Shown: piece after piece, positions 15,030 to 23,135 of the stretch
Position numbering within the stretch: position 1 is the first letter of the stretch
Layout: every line of letters starts with the position of its first letter
Assembly (NCBI RefSeq): GCF_900583165.1
Contig: NZ_UTKY01000117.1
Coordinates: 1 to 33,902 of the forward strand
DNA: 33,902 nt
Source of the DNA: Pseudomonas viridiflava
GTDB taxonomy: Bacteria > Pseudomonadota > Gammaproteobacteria > Pseudomonadales > Pseudomonadaceae
Reading direction: 5' to 3'
Notes under the pieces: generated by a model
Database searches by the model: none
What the model was told of the DNA's origin: nothing
What the model saw: only the letters and a program-made list of their open reading frames with translations
Program-made: the position numbers and the translations under genes

Positions 15030-16948
15030 TCCACTGTTTCGAGCTCTACCAGCGCGCAACCTTCGGCAACCATCTCGCCTTCCTGGCAGAATAGCGCCTT
15101 GATCACCCCAGCCTGCGGTGCGCGGATGCTGTGTTCCATCTTCATCGCCTCAAGCACCACCAATTGCGTGCCGGCTTCCACCGACTGGCCCACGTCGACC
15201 AGCACGCGCACGATGCTGCCGTTCATCGGCGCCGTAAGGCCACCTTGATGGGATTGGTTGGCCTCTACCGCAGCAATCGGGTCGAACAGGCTCACCGCGT
15301 GCATTTCGCCGTCCCAACGCAGGTACAGGGTGCCTTCGCTGCGAACCGCAAGATGGGCACGACGCATGCCCTGATGCTCAATCAGCAACTGCTCGTTTTG
15401 CAATTGCGCGTTGCCTGACAACGTCACCAAGCGTTCCTGCCCAGCGCAGCTCAAATGCAGGGAGACCTCCGCCGGCAAACCTGCACGAAACCCACAGTTG
15501 TCGGCCCATGGCCCCGCACCGGTCGGCAGGCTTTGCATGAACGCCGCACCGGCCGCCTGCCAGAATTCATCGCTCAATGCGCTGGGCGGTGGCAGCAATT
15601 GGTCCTGGTAGCGCGGAATAAACCCGGTATCCAGCTCAGCAGCTGCAAAGGCCGGATGACCGATGATGCGCCGCAAAAAGCCCAGGTTAGTCTTGAGACC
15701 GCCAATGGCGAATTCATCGAGCATGCTTAACAAGCGCAGGCGCGCCTGTTCACGGTTTTCGCCCCAGGCGATCAACTTGCCGAGCATCGGGTCGTAGAAG
15801 GGCGACACGCTATCGCCTTGCTCGACGCCGCTGTCAACGCGGCGACCAGGGCCGGGAGCGGACTCACGGTACAGCGTCAAGTCGCCAGTGGCCGGCAGGA
15901 AATCATTGGCCGGGTCTTCGGCATACAGCCGCACCTCAATGGCATGACCCATCAGCGGCACTTGCTCCTGGGTAATCGGCAGCACCTCGCCCTGGGCCAC
16001 GCGAATCTGCCAGGCCACCAGGTCCAGGCCGGTAATCGCCTCGGTTACCGGGTGTTCCACTTGCAGCCGGGTGTTCATCTCCATAAAGAAGAACTCGCCC
16101 CGCGCATCCAGCAAAAACTCCACGGTGCCTGCGCCCACATATCCGATGGCTTGGGCGGCACGCACGGCGGCTTCGCCCATGGCCTTGCGCTGTTCAGCGC
16201 TCAGCCCCGGCGCAGGCGCTTCTTCGACGACCTTTTGGTGACGACGCTGGATCGAGCAATCGCGCTCATTGAGGTACAGGCAATGCCCGTGTTGGTCGGC
16301 AAACACCTGGATTTCAACATGGCGTGGCTTGAGCAGGTATTTCTCCACCAGCATCTGCCCATTGCCGAACGACGACAGCGCCTCGCGCTGCGCAGAGGCG
16401 AGCGCTTCGGCGAGTTGGCTGACGTCCTCCACCACCTTCATACCCTTGCCGCCGCCGCCGGCCGTGGCTTTGAGCAATACCGGGTAACCGATACGCTCAC
16501 AGGCGTCGCGGAAGGTTTCCAGATCTTGGGCTTCGCCGTGATAACCCGGCACCAGCGGCACGCCGGCGGTTTCCATCAAGGCCTTGGCGGCGGATTTGCT
16601 GCCCATGGCGTCAATGGCCGAGGCGGGCGGGCCGAGGAAGATCAAGCCGGCGGCTTCAATGGCGCGGGCAAAACCGGCGTTTTCGGATAAAAAACCATAG
16701 CCCGGATGAATCGCCTGGGCGCCACTGGCTTGCGCCGCGGCGATCAACTTGTCGATCTGCAGGTAACTGTCGGTGGCCTTGCTGCCACCCAGGTCTACCC
16801 GGATATCCGCTTCGCGGCTGTGCCGGGCATCCCGGTCAGTGGCGCTGTGCACGGCCACGGTGGTCAAACCCATGGCTTTGGCGGTGCGCATCACGCGGCA
16901 GGCAATCTCGCCGCGATTGGCGACCAGTACGGTGGTCAGTGTGCTCAT
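15026..16948 (-). CDS. liuD: Methylcrotonyl-CoA carboxylase, biotin-containing alpha subunit
   Basis: A 640-residue protein with an N-terminal biotin carboxylase domain (VLVANRGEIACRVMRTA, then the ATP-grasp loop KATAGGGGKGM and FMEMNTRLQVEHPVTE). A C-terminal biotin carrier domain has the biotinylated Lys in EAMKMEH (about Lys603). With LiuB it carboxylates 3-methylcrotonyl-CoA to 3-methylglutaconyl-CoA in leucine breakdown. AGGAG eight bases before ATG 16946-16948 fixes the start. An upstream frame to 17161 is arginine-rich and lies within liuC. The ATG overlaps the liuC TGA in ATGA, so the two are co-translated. It is the last gene of the liuABCD operon. Confidence 0.95.
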   Translation of the reverse strand: MSTLTTVLVANRGEIACRVMRTAKAMGLTTVAVHSATDRDARHSREADIRVDLGGSKATDSYLQIDKLIAAAQASGAQAIHPGYGFLSENAGFARAIEAAGLIFLGPPASAIDAMGSKSAAKALMETAGVPLVPGYHGEAQDLETFRDACERIGYPVLLKATAGGGGKGMKVVEDVSQLAEALASAQREALSSFGNGQMLVEKYLLKPRHVEIQVFADQHGHCLYLNERDCSIQRRHQKVVEEAPAPGLSAEQRKAMGEAAVRAAQAIGYVGAGTVEFLLDARGEFFFMEMNTRLQVEHPVTEAITGLDLVAWQIRVAQGEVLPITQEQVPLMGHAIEVRLYAEDPANDFLPATGDLTLYRESAPGPGRRVDSGVEQGDSVSPFYDPMLGKLIAWGENREQARLRLLSMLDEFAIGGLKTNLGFLRRIIGHPAFAAAELDTGFIPRYQDQLLPPPSALSDEFWQAAGAAFMQSLPTGAGPWADNCGFRAGLPAEVSLHLSCAGQERLVTLSGNAQLQNEQLLIEHQGMRRAHLAVRSEGTLYLRWDGEMHAVSLFDPIAAVEANQSHQGGLTAPMNGSIVRVLVDVGQSVEAGTQLVVLEAMKMEHSIRAPQAGVIKALFCQEGEMVAEGCALVELETVD

Positions 16949-17751
16949 GAACGAGGCTCCTGAGCTTGCCAACTGGGTGCACGTTTTTGCAGGAACGCGC
17001 GCAAGCCTTCCTGGCCTTCGGCGCTCACGCGAATGCGGGCGATGGCATTTTCGCAATAACGGCGCAGGGCAGGGGTGAGAGCGCCGTTGCCGACTTCGCG
17101 CAACAGGTCCTTGCTGGCGCGCATGGCGGCCGGGCTGTTTTGTAGCAGGTTGGCGATCCACTCTTCGACGTGCAGAGCCAGTTCCGCGGCGGGGTAACTT
17201 TCCGCCAGCAGACCGATTTCCCGCGCGCGCTGGCCGCCAAAGCGTTCGGCGGTGAGCGCATAGCGGCGCGCCGCACGTTCGCCAATGGCCTGCACGACAA
17301 ATGGGCTAATCACCGCCGGGGCCAGGCCGATGCGCACTTCCGACAGGCAGAACTGCGCGTCATCGGCACCGATGGCCATGTCGCAGCAACTGATCAAGCC
17401 CAGCGCGCCGCCGTAGGCCGCGCCTTGCACCACCGCCAGGGTCGGGATTTTCAGCTTGGCCAGGTTGTACATCAGCTCCGCCAGTTCGCGGGCATCATCC
17501 AAATTGGTGTGGTAATCCAGCTCGGCCGATTGCTGCATCCAGGCCAGGTCGGCGCCGGCGCTGAAATGCTTACCGCGCCCGCGCAGCAGCAAAAAACGCA
17601 GGGCAGGGTCGCCTTGCACCTGGTCGAGAGCGATGATCAGTTCACGGATCATCTGGGCGTTGAACGCGTTGTTCTTGGCTTCACGACTGAGCCACAGGGT
17701 GGCAAAGCCACGGCTGTCGGTGATCAGTTCGAGGGTGTTGAAATCGCTCAT
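16945..17751 (-). CDS. liuC: Methylglutaconyl-CoA hydratase (enoyl-CoA hydratase family)
   Basis: A 268-residue crotonase-fold enzyme: SREAKNNAFNAQMIREL, the oxyanion-hole segment GRGKHFSAGADLAWMQ, and the second conserved block AVVQGAAYGGALGLISCCDMAIGADDAQFCLSEVRIGLAPAVISPFV with Glu in the SEVRIGL position. It hydrates 3-methylglutaconyl-CoA to HMG-CoA, the substrate of LiuE. Related hydratases of the acyclic terpene pathway act on similar compounds, but the gene order fixes the leucine role. GGAG eight bases before ATG 17749-17751 is the ribosome site. A REP pair separates it from liuB. Confidence 0.92.
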   Translation of the reverse strand: MSDFNTLELITDSRGFATLWLSREAKNNAFNAQMIRELIIALDQVQGDPALRFLLLRGRGKHFSAGADLAWMQQSAELDYHTNLDDARELAELMYNLAKLKIPTLAVVQGAAYGGALGLISCCDMAIGADDAQFCLSEVRIGLAPAVISPFVVQAIGERAARRYALTAERFGGQRAREIGLLAESYPAAELALHVEEWIANLLQNSPAAMRASKDLLREVGNGALTPALRRYCENAIARIRVSAEGQEGLRAFLQKRAPSWQAQEPRS

Positions 17752-17780
17752 GTAAGGAGCTCCATGATGATGTGAGGTCT

Positions 17781-17884
17781 CCTGTAGGAGCGAGCTTGCT
17801 CGCGAAAGTCGTCAACGTTAACGCGGGCATTCTGGATGAACGCGTTGCCTGGCCGTTTTTCGCGAGCAAGCTCGCTCCTACAGG
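17781..17884. repeat. REP pair inside the liu operon
   Basis: Two arms of 27 bases (17781-17807 and 17858-17884) are perfect inverted copies, each with the core GAGCGAGCTTGCTCGC. The right arm ends one base before the liuB stop codon. In the operon RNA they form a large hairpin between liuB and liuC, which could protect the upstream RNA or reduce downstream expression. The 50-base loop contains ACGTTAACGC. Confidence 0.9.
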
Positions 17885-19492
17885 TTACATGCGGAACACG
17901 CCGAAGCGGCTCGGCTCGATGGGGGCATTCAACGCGGCAGACAGGGCCAGGGCCAGCACATCGCGGGTCTGCAATGGGTCGATGACCCCGTCGTCCCATA
18001 GGCGTGCACTGGAATAGTAGGGGTGGCCCTGGGTTTCATATTGGTCGAGGATCGGCTGCTTGATCGCGGCTTCTTCCTCGGCACTGAACGCGTTGCCGGC
18101 ACGTTCGGCCTGCTCGCGCTTGACCTGCACCAGCACGCCGGCCGCCTGCTCGGCGCCCATTACGCCGATGCGCGCATTCGGCCACATCCACAAAAAACGC
18201 GGGTCATAGGCGCGGCCGCACATGCCGTAGTTGCCGGCACCAAAGCTGCCACCAATGATTACGGTGAATTTCGGCACTTTGGCGCAGGCCACCGCGGTGA
18301 CGAGTTTGGCGCCATGCTTGGCAATACCGCCGGCTTCGTATTTTTGCCCGACCATAAAGCCGGTGATGTTTTGCAAAAACAGCAGGGGAATCCCGCGCTG
18401 GCAGGCCAGTTCGATAAAGTGCGCGCCTTTTTGCGCGGCTTCGGCAAACAGAATCCCGTTATTGGCGAGGATCGCAATCGGGTAGCCGTGCAGGTGCGCA
18501 AAGCCGCAGACCAGCGTGGTCCCAAACAGCGCCTTGAACTCATCGAACACCGAGCCGTCCACCAGGCGAGCGATCACTTCACGCACATCGAAGGGCTGCT
18601 TGGCATCGGCCGGGATCACGCCGTACAACTCCTCGCCGCTGTACAGCGGCGCGACAACCGGGCGCTGCAGCAACTCACCCTGCTTGCGCCAGTTGAGGTT
18701 GGCCACGCTGCGTCGGGCCAGGGCCAAGGCGTGCTCATCGCTGTCGGCATAGTGGTCGGCCACGCCGGAGATCTTGCAGTGCACATCGGCCCCGCCCAAC
18801 TCTTCGGCGCTCACCACTTCACCGGTCGCAGCCTTTACCAGCGGCGGCCCAGCAAGAAAGATGGTGGCTTGCTGGCGCACCATGATCGCTTCATCCGCCA
18901 TCGCCGGCACATAGGCACCGCCGGCGGTGCATGAGCCCATCACCACGGCGATCTGCGGGATGCCTTGGGCGCTCATGTTGGCTTGATTAAAGAAGATCCG
19001 CCCAAAGTGCTCGCGGTCGGGGAACACCTCATCCTGACGCGGCAGGTTGGCGCCGCCAGAGTCCACCAAATAGATGCATGGCAGGCGATTCTGCTCGGCG
19101 ATGGTCTGGGCGCGCAGGTGTTTTTTCACGGTGAGCGGGTAATAGGACCCGCCTTTCACCGTGGCGTCGTTGGCGACGATCATGCATTCGACGCCTTCAA
19201 CGCGGCCAATGCCAGCAATCACGCCGGCGGCGGGCACATCTTCACCGTACACCTGATGGGCGGCCAGTTGGCTGAGCTCCAGGAAGGGTGAGCCGGGGTC
19301 GAGCAGGCGATTGATGCGTTCGCGTGGCAGCAATTTGCCCCGCGAGGTGTGCCGCTCCTGGGCCTTGGCGCCACCGCCTTGCTGCACATGGGCGAGCAGG
19401 GTGTGCAGGGCGTCGACCTGTTGGCGCATCGCCGCGCTGTTGGCGGCGAATTCAGTCGAGCGTGGGTTCAGTTGAGTGTGCAAGGTGGCCAT
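17885..19492 (-). CDS. liuB: Methylcrotonyl-CoA carboxylase, carboxyltransferase beta subunit
   Basis: A 535-residue acyl-CoA carboxyltransferase. The N-terminal half shows TSRGKLLPRERINRLLDPGSPFLEL, the ATVKGGSYYPLTVKKHLRAQ segment and MGSCTAGGAYVPAMADEAIMV. The C-terminal half has LFLQNITGFMVGQKYEAGGIAKHGAKLVTAVACAKVPKFTVIIGGSFGAGNYGM, the canonical biotin-binding part. It transfers the carboxyl group from LiuD biotin to 3-methylcrotonyl-CoA. It begins 11 bases after liuA with GGGAG before the ATG. It ends next to the REP pair. Confidence 0.95.
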   Translation of the reverse strand: MATLHTQLNPRSTEFAANSAAMRQQVDALHTLLAHVQQGGGAKAQERHTSRGKLLPRERINRLLDPGSPFLELSQLAAHQVYGEDVPAAGVIAGIGRVEGVECMIVANDATVKGGSYYPLTVKKHLRAQTIAEQNRLPCIYLVDSGGANLPRQDEVFPDREHFGRIFFNQANMSAQGIPQIAVVMGSCTAGGAYVPAMADEAIMVRQQATIFLAGPPLVKAATGEVVSAEELGGADVHCKISGVADHYADSDEHALALARRSVANLNWRKQGELLQRPVVAPLYSGEELYGVIPADAKQPFDVREVIARLVDGSVFDEFKALFGTTLVCGFAHLHGYPIAILANNGILFAEAAQKGAHFIELACQRGIPLLFLQNITGFMVGQKYEAGGIAKHGAKLVTAVACAKVPKFTVIIGGSFGAGNYGMCGRAYDPRFLWMWPNARIGVMGAEQAAGVLVQVKREQAERAGNAFSAEEEAAIKQPILDQYETQGHPYYSSARLWDDGVIDPLQTRDVLALALSAALNAPIEPSRFGVFRM

Positions 19493-19503
19493 GGATCGCT
19501 CCC

Positions 19504-20667
19504 TCAGCGAGTTTCGTTGAACAGTTCGCGACCGATCAACATCCGGCGAATCTCACTGGTGCCCGCGCCGATTTCGTACAGCTTGGCGTCCCGCAACAGG
19601 CGCCCGGCGGGGAACTCGTTGATGTAGCCGTTACCGCCGAGGATCTGGATCGCATCCAGCGCCATCTGCGTGGCGCGCTCGGCGCTGTAGAGGATCACCC
19701 CGGCGGCGTCCTTGCGTGTGGTTTCGCCGCGCTCGCACGCTTGGGCCACCGCGTAGAGGTAGGCACGACTGGCGTTGAGTTGGGTGTACATGTCGGCGAC
19801 CTTGCCCTGGATCAGCTGGAATTCACCGATGCTCTGGCCGAACTGTTTGCGGTCGTGGATGTAGGGCACGATCAGGTCCATGCAGGCCTGCATGATGCCG
19901 GTGGGGCCGCCGGAGAGCACGACGCGCTCGTAGTCCAGGCCGCTCATCAGCACTTTTACGCCGCCGTTGAGTACGCCGAGGATGTTTTCTTCGGGCACTT
20001 CTACGTCATCGAAAAACAGCTCGCAGGTGTTGGAGCCGCGCATGCCCAGCTTGTCGAATTTACTGCTGCGGCTGAAGCCTTTCGAATCGCGCTCGACAAT
20101 AAACGCGGTGATGCCGTGGGGGCCTTTTTCCAGGTCGGTCTTGGCGTAGATCACGTAGGTATTGGCGTCGGGGCCATTGGTGATCCAAGTCTTGCTGCCG
20201 TTGAGCACGTAGTGGTCACCGCGTTTGTCGGCGCGCAGTTTCATCGAGACCACATCGGAGCCGGCGTTCGGCTCGCTCATGGCCAAGGCGCCGACGTGTT
20301 CGCCGCTGATGAGCTGGGGTAGGTACTTGAGTTTCTGTTCGTGGCTGCCGTTGCGGTTGATCTGGTTCACGCAGAGGTTGGAATGGGCGCCGTAGGACAA
20401 CGCTACAGAGGCCGAGCCCCGGCTGATCTCTTCCATCGCCACCACGTGGGCCAGATAACCCAGCCCTGCGCCACCGTATTCTTCCGGCACAGTGATCCCG
20501 AGCAGGCCCATGTCACCGAACTTGCGCCACAAATCTGCGGGGAACAGGTTGTCGCTGTCGATCTGTGCGGCGCGGGGCGCAATTTCCTTAGCTACAAAGG
20601 ACTGCACCTGGTCGCGCAGCATGTCGATGGTTTCGCCGAGGGCGAAGTTCAGGGACGGGTAACTCAT
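19504..20667 (-). CDS. liuA: Isovaleryl-CoA dehydrogenase
   Basis: A 387-residue FAD acyl-CoA dehydrogenase, oxidising isovaleryl-CoA to 3-methylcrotonyl-CoA. The diagnostic feature is the catalytic Glu in LDYERVVLSGGPTG (Glu247), the position used by isovaleryl-CoA dehydrogenases instead of the usual C-terminal Glu. Also seen are AMSEPNAGSDVVSMKLRA, KTWITNGP (flavin and substrate binding) and IQILGGNGYINEFPAGRLLRDAKLYEIGAGTSEIRR. AAGGTG seven bases before ATG 20665-20667 fixes the start. An upstream ATG at 20733 would precede this without a ribosome site. It is the first gene of liuABCD, with a LiuR-like palindrome about 70 bases upstream. Confidence 0.95.
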   Translation of the reverse strand: MSYPSLNFALGETIDMLRDQVQSFVAKEIAPRAAQIDSDNLFPADLWRKFGDMGLLGITVPEEYGGAGLGYLAHVVAMEEISRGSASVALSYGAHSNLCVNQINRNGSHEQKLKYLPQLISGEHVGALAMSEPNAGSDVVSMKLRADKRGDHYVLNGSKTWITNGPDANTYVIYAKTDLEKGPHGITAFIVERDSKGFSRSSKFDKLGMRGSNTCELFFDDVEVPEENILGVLNGGVKVLMSGLDYERVVLSGGPTGIMQACMDLIVPYIHDRKQFGQSIGEFQLIQGKVADMYTQLNASRAYLYAVAQACERGETTRKDAAGVILYSAERATQMALDAIQILGGNGYINEFPAGRLLRDAKLYEIGAGTSEIRRMLIGRELFNETR

Positions 20668-20735
20668 GGACAGGCACCTTTTATTGAGCATTGTTTTTAT
20701 GGGGCAGCTTTGTGGGTTAGGTAGCGTGCTCACCT

Positions 20736-20749
20736 TTACGTTAACGTAA
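20736..20749. promoter_or_regulatory. LiuR-like operator TTACGTTAACGTAA
   Basis: A perfect 14-bp palindrome with the core ACGTTAACGT, shared with the site before liuR (24487-24502). On the minus strand a consensus-like -35 TTGACA lies at 20766-20771, so the palindrome covers the -10 region of the liuA promoter. A MerR-type LiuR dimer bound here fits control of liuABCD. Confidence 0.7.
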
Positions 20750-20776
20750 GCTTGCGTTACGGCGCTGTCAATCGTA

Positions 20777-20790
20777 GTTTACGTAAACGT
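20777..20790. promoter_or_regulatory. Second LiuR-like site nearer the synthetase gene
   Basis: GTTTACGTAAAC (20777-20788) is a perfect palindrome, and ACGTAAACGT (20781-20790) differs from the LiuR core by one base. It lies about 30 bases before the acyl-CoA synthetase ATG, so that gene may share LiuR control. Confidence 0.5.
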
Positions 20791-20820
20791 CAACCTACAA
20801 AAAAGACAACAGGGGTCGTT

Positions 20821-22458
20821 ATGGAACAACCACACCAGAGCTACAGCCGTGGCGCTCAGGACAAGACCTTGCTGGCCATGACCATCGGCCAGGCCTTTGA
20901 TAAGACTGTTGCGCAGTACCCCGAGGGCGAAGCCCTGGTGGTGCGCCATCAGCAGCGCCGCTACACCTGGCGGCAATTGGCCGAGGCGGTTGACCTGCAC
21001 GCCCGCGCATTCATGGCGCTGGGCATGCAAATTGGCGATCGCCTGGGGGTCTGGGCCCCCAACTGCGCCGAGTGGTGCATCAGCCAGATCGCCAGCGCCA
21101 AGCTGGGGGTGGTCCTGGTCAACATTAATCCTGCGTATCGCAGCAGTGAATTGGACTACGTGCTCAAGCAGTCCGGCTGCCAGTGGCTGGTGTGCGCGGG
21201 AGCGTTCAAGACGTCCGACTACCACGCGATGCTTCAGGCGCTGAAGCCGGACGTGCGCGGCATCATCAGCCTTGATGCCAACCCGCCCGAAGGGTTCATG
21301 CCTTGGTCGCAGTTATCCGCCTTGGGCGCAGGCGTTGCGCCCGAACAGTTAAGGGCACGCCAGGCCAGCCTGCACTTCGACCAGCCCGTGAACATCCAGT
21401 ACACCTCCGGCACCACCGGCTTCCCCAAGGGCGCCACCCTCAGTCACCACAACATCCTCAACAACGGTTATATGGTGGGCGAAAGCCTGGGCCTCACTGC
21501 CCAGGACCGCCTGGTGATCCCGGTGCCGCTGTATCACTGTTTCGGCATGGTCATGGGCAACCTGGGCTGTATCACCCATGGCACCACGATGATTTATCCG
21601 AATGACGGCTTTGACCCGCTGCTGACTCTTAGCGCCGTCGCCGAAGAGCGCGCCACTGGCCTGTACGGCGTGCCCACCATGTTTATCGCCATGCTCGATC
21701 ATCCGCGCCGTGGCGAGTTCGACCTGGCGACCCTGCGCACCGGCATCATGGCCGGCGCCACATGCCCCATTGAAGTCATGCGCCGGGTCATCAGCGAGTT
21801 GCACATGGGGGAGGTGCAGATCGCCTACGGCATGACCGAAACCAGCCCGGTGTCGTTGCAAACCGGCGCCGATGACGACTTGGAACGGCGCGTCACCACC
21901 GTTGGCCGTACGCAGCCCCAGCTGGAACACAAGATCATCGATACATATGGCAACACGGTTGCCCGTGGCGAGATCGGCGAACTGTGCACCCGTGGCTACA
22001 GCGTGATGCTCAGCTACTGGAACAACCTGGACGCCACCCGCGAGGCCATCGACGATGCCGGCTGGATGCACACCGGCGACCTGGCGAGCATGGATGAACA
22101 CGGCTATGTGTGCATCGCCGGGCGCAACAAGGACATGATCATTCGCGGCGGCGAGAACGTGTACCCACGTGAGCTGGAGGAGTTTTTCTTCACCCACCCG
22201 GCAGTGGCGGATGTGCAGGTTATCGGCATCCCGGACGAGCGCTATGGCGAAGAGATTGTGGCCTGGGTCAAGTTTCATCCGGGCCACGTGGCCAATGCCT
22301 TGGAGTTGCAGGCTTGGTGCAAAGACCGGATCGCACACTTCAAGACGCCCAGGCACTTCAAGTTTGTGGACGAGTTTCCGATGACGGTCACCGGCAAGAT
22401 CCAGAAATTTCGCATGCGTGAGATCTCGATTGAAGAGCTGCGAACCCACTCTACCTAA
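20821..22458 (+). CDS. Acyl-CoA synthetase (AMP-binding family)
   Basis: A 545-residue adenylate-forming ligase. Motifs in order are the P-loop YTSGTTGFPKGATLSHHNI, YGMTETSPVS, GDLASMDEHGYVCIAGRNKDMIIRGGENVYPRELEE, and the C-terminal Lys in TVTGKIQKFRMRE. It activates a carboxylic acid to its CoA thioester through an acyl-adenylate. It resembles medium-chain ACSF2-type synthetases. Placed divergently from liuA with LiuR-like sites between, it may activate isovalerate or similar branched or short acids. The substrate is not readable from sequence. AGGGG is five bases before ATG 20821. An in-frame ATG at 20752 lies inside the operator region and is rejected. Confidence 0.9.
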   Translation: MEQPHQSYSRGAQDKTLLAMTIGQAFDKTVAQYPEGEALVVRHQQRRYTWRQLAEAVDLHARAFMALGMQIGDRLGVWAPNCAEWCISQIASAKLGVVLVNINPAYRSSELDYVLKQSGCQWLVCAGAFKTSDYHAMLQALKPDVRGIISLDANPPEGFMPWSQLSALGAGVAPEQLRARQASLHFDQPVNIQYTSGTTGFPKGATLSHHNILNNGYMVGESLGLTAQDRLVIPVPLYHCFGMVMGNLGCITHGTTMIYPNDGFDPLLTLSAVAEERATGLYGVPTMFIAMLDHPRRGEFDLATLRTGIMAGATCPIEVMRRVISELHMGEVQIAYGMTETSPVSLQTGADDDLERRVTTVGRTQPQLEHKIIDTYGNTVARGEIGELCTRGYSVMLSYWNNLDATREAIDDAGWMHTGDLASMDEHGYVCIAGRNKDMIIRGGENVYPRELEEFFFTHPAVADVQVIGIPDERYGEEIVAWVKFHPGHVANALELQAWCKDRIAHFKTPRHFKFVDEFPMTVTGKIQKFRMREISIEELRTHST

Positions 22459-22469
22459 CACCGCAAATC

Positions 22470-22565
22470 AAATGTGGGAGGGGGCTTGCTCCCGATAGCG
22501 GCGTGTCAGTCACCTCATGAATTGGCTGACACATTGCTATCGGGAGCAAGCCCCCTCCCACATTT
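22470..22565. repeat. REP pair, perfect 30-base arms
   Basis: Arms 22470-22499 and 22536-22565 are exact inverted copies of the Pseudomonas REP with the core GGGGGCTTGCTCCC. The spacer has smaller symmetrical parts (TGTCAG/CTGACA). It follows the synthetase stop by 11 bases and could act as its 3' RNA stabiliser or terminator. Confidence 0.9.
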
Positions 22566-22608
22566 TTATTCTTCGCCCGCCCAGAACATATCAAACACCA
22601 GAACGCAC

Positions 22609-22632
22609 AAAGGGGACCCTAAGGTCCCCTTT
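22609..22632. terminator. Hairpin ending the CrcY-type RNA
   Basis: A perfect 10-bp stem AAAGGGGACC/GGTCCCCTTT with a 4-base loop. The A and T ends make it usable on both strands: the small RNA ends here on minus, and synthetase read-through could end on plus. The T tract is short. Confidence 0.65.
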
Positions 22633-22978
22633 AATTTGTCGTTGCGTGCTCTTTTTTTATTATTGAGGGGCGGTCTATTGTTGTTTTTGGTAACCGTGAC
22701 CCTTTACCGCTGTTTTGGCGACCCCCATCCGGGGTCAAGAGCAAACGTATTTTTTTGAGCGCTGATCTGCTTCTTCGCACGCGATCCAACCAGTGGGTAG
22801 CTACCTGAGGTAGTTTTATTTTTCTCTACTGGTCGCGGGTTTCGGCATTGCCGTTCCCTGCGAAGCACATCTTCTCCAAAAAAATCTGTTAGCTGCGTCT
22901 CTGCCGTGTTGTTTTTGTTATGTCAGAGTCGTTTCGTCTTATTTTTATTAGGTTTGGCGCTTTTTATTCTTGTTATGC
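22609..22978 (-). ncRNA. crcY: CrcY/CrcZ-type small RNA antagonising Crc/Hfq
   Basis: The minus strand of this AT-rich, gene-free stretch has the features of the Crc-sequestering RNAs. Its length is about 370 bases, with a 5' end like CrcZ (GCATAACAAGAATAAAAAG). Six A-rich AANAANAA-type motifs lie at about 22956-22977, 22935-22951, 22904-22921, 22809-22826, 22675-22688 and 22649-22664. A closing hairpin follows at 22609-22632. A sigma-54 promoter and a TGTTAC/GTAACA pair stand upstream. These RNAs bind Hfq/Crc and relieve carbon catabolite repression when CbrAB is active. The position next to the HMG-CoA lyase gene matches my recollection of crcY in P. putida, hence crcY and not crcZ. Confidence 0.85.
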
Positions 22979-22987
22979 CATAGAGAT

Positions 22988-23003
22988 AGCAGAAGCCGTG
23001 CCA
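22988..23003 (-). promoter_or_regulatory. Sigma-54 promoter of crcY
   Basis: On the minus strand TGGCACGGCTTCTGCT matches the -24/-12 consensus TGGCACG-N4-TTGCW, with the invariant GG and GC 12 bases apart. The start would be at about 22977-22978, exactly where the CrcZ-like 5' end GCATAAC begins. Confidence 0.85.
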
Positions 23004-23085
23004 ACTTTTTAAATCCCTTTAAAATCAATGATTTGAATTTTATGAAGGAATTGCCCTACGGCAAATCAGACAAAATATGTTCCCG

Positions 23086-23115
23086 TGTTACTCGATGTGT
23101 AGGTGGGCGGTAACA
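23086..23115. promoter_or_regulatory. CbrB-like upstream activating site
   Basis: TGTTAC (23086-23091) and GTAACA (23110-23115) are inverted half-sites 18 bases apart, about 85-110 bases upstream of the sigma-54 promoter. They match the half-sites I recall for the CbrB activator in crc RNA promoters. Confidence 0.65.
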
Positions 23116-23135
23116 CATTGTCACGGCCCAGCTAC

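Noticed and set aside
16949..17161. N-terminal extension of LiuD
   Set aside because: It is arginine-rich, out-of-frame sequence inside liuC. The AGGAG-preceded ATG at 16948 begins the conserved biotin carboxylase fold.
19324..20322. Long plus-strand open frame opposite liuA/liuB
   Set aside because: It is an antisense shadow rich in Ala, Gly and His with no family match. liuA and liuB are unmistakable on the other strand.
21349..22461. Long minus-strand open frame opposite the acyl-CoA synthetase
   Set aside because: It mirrors a well-supported gene. High-GC codon bias commonly leaves such antisense frames open, and no domain is recognisable.
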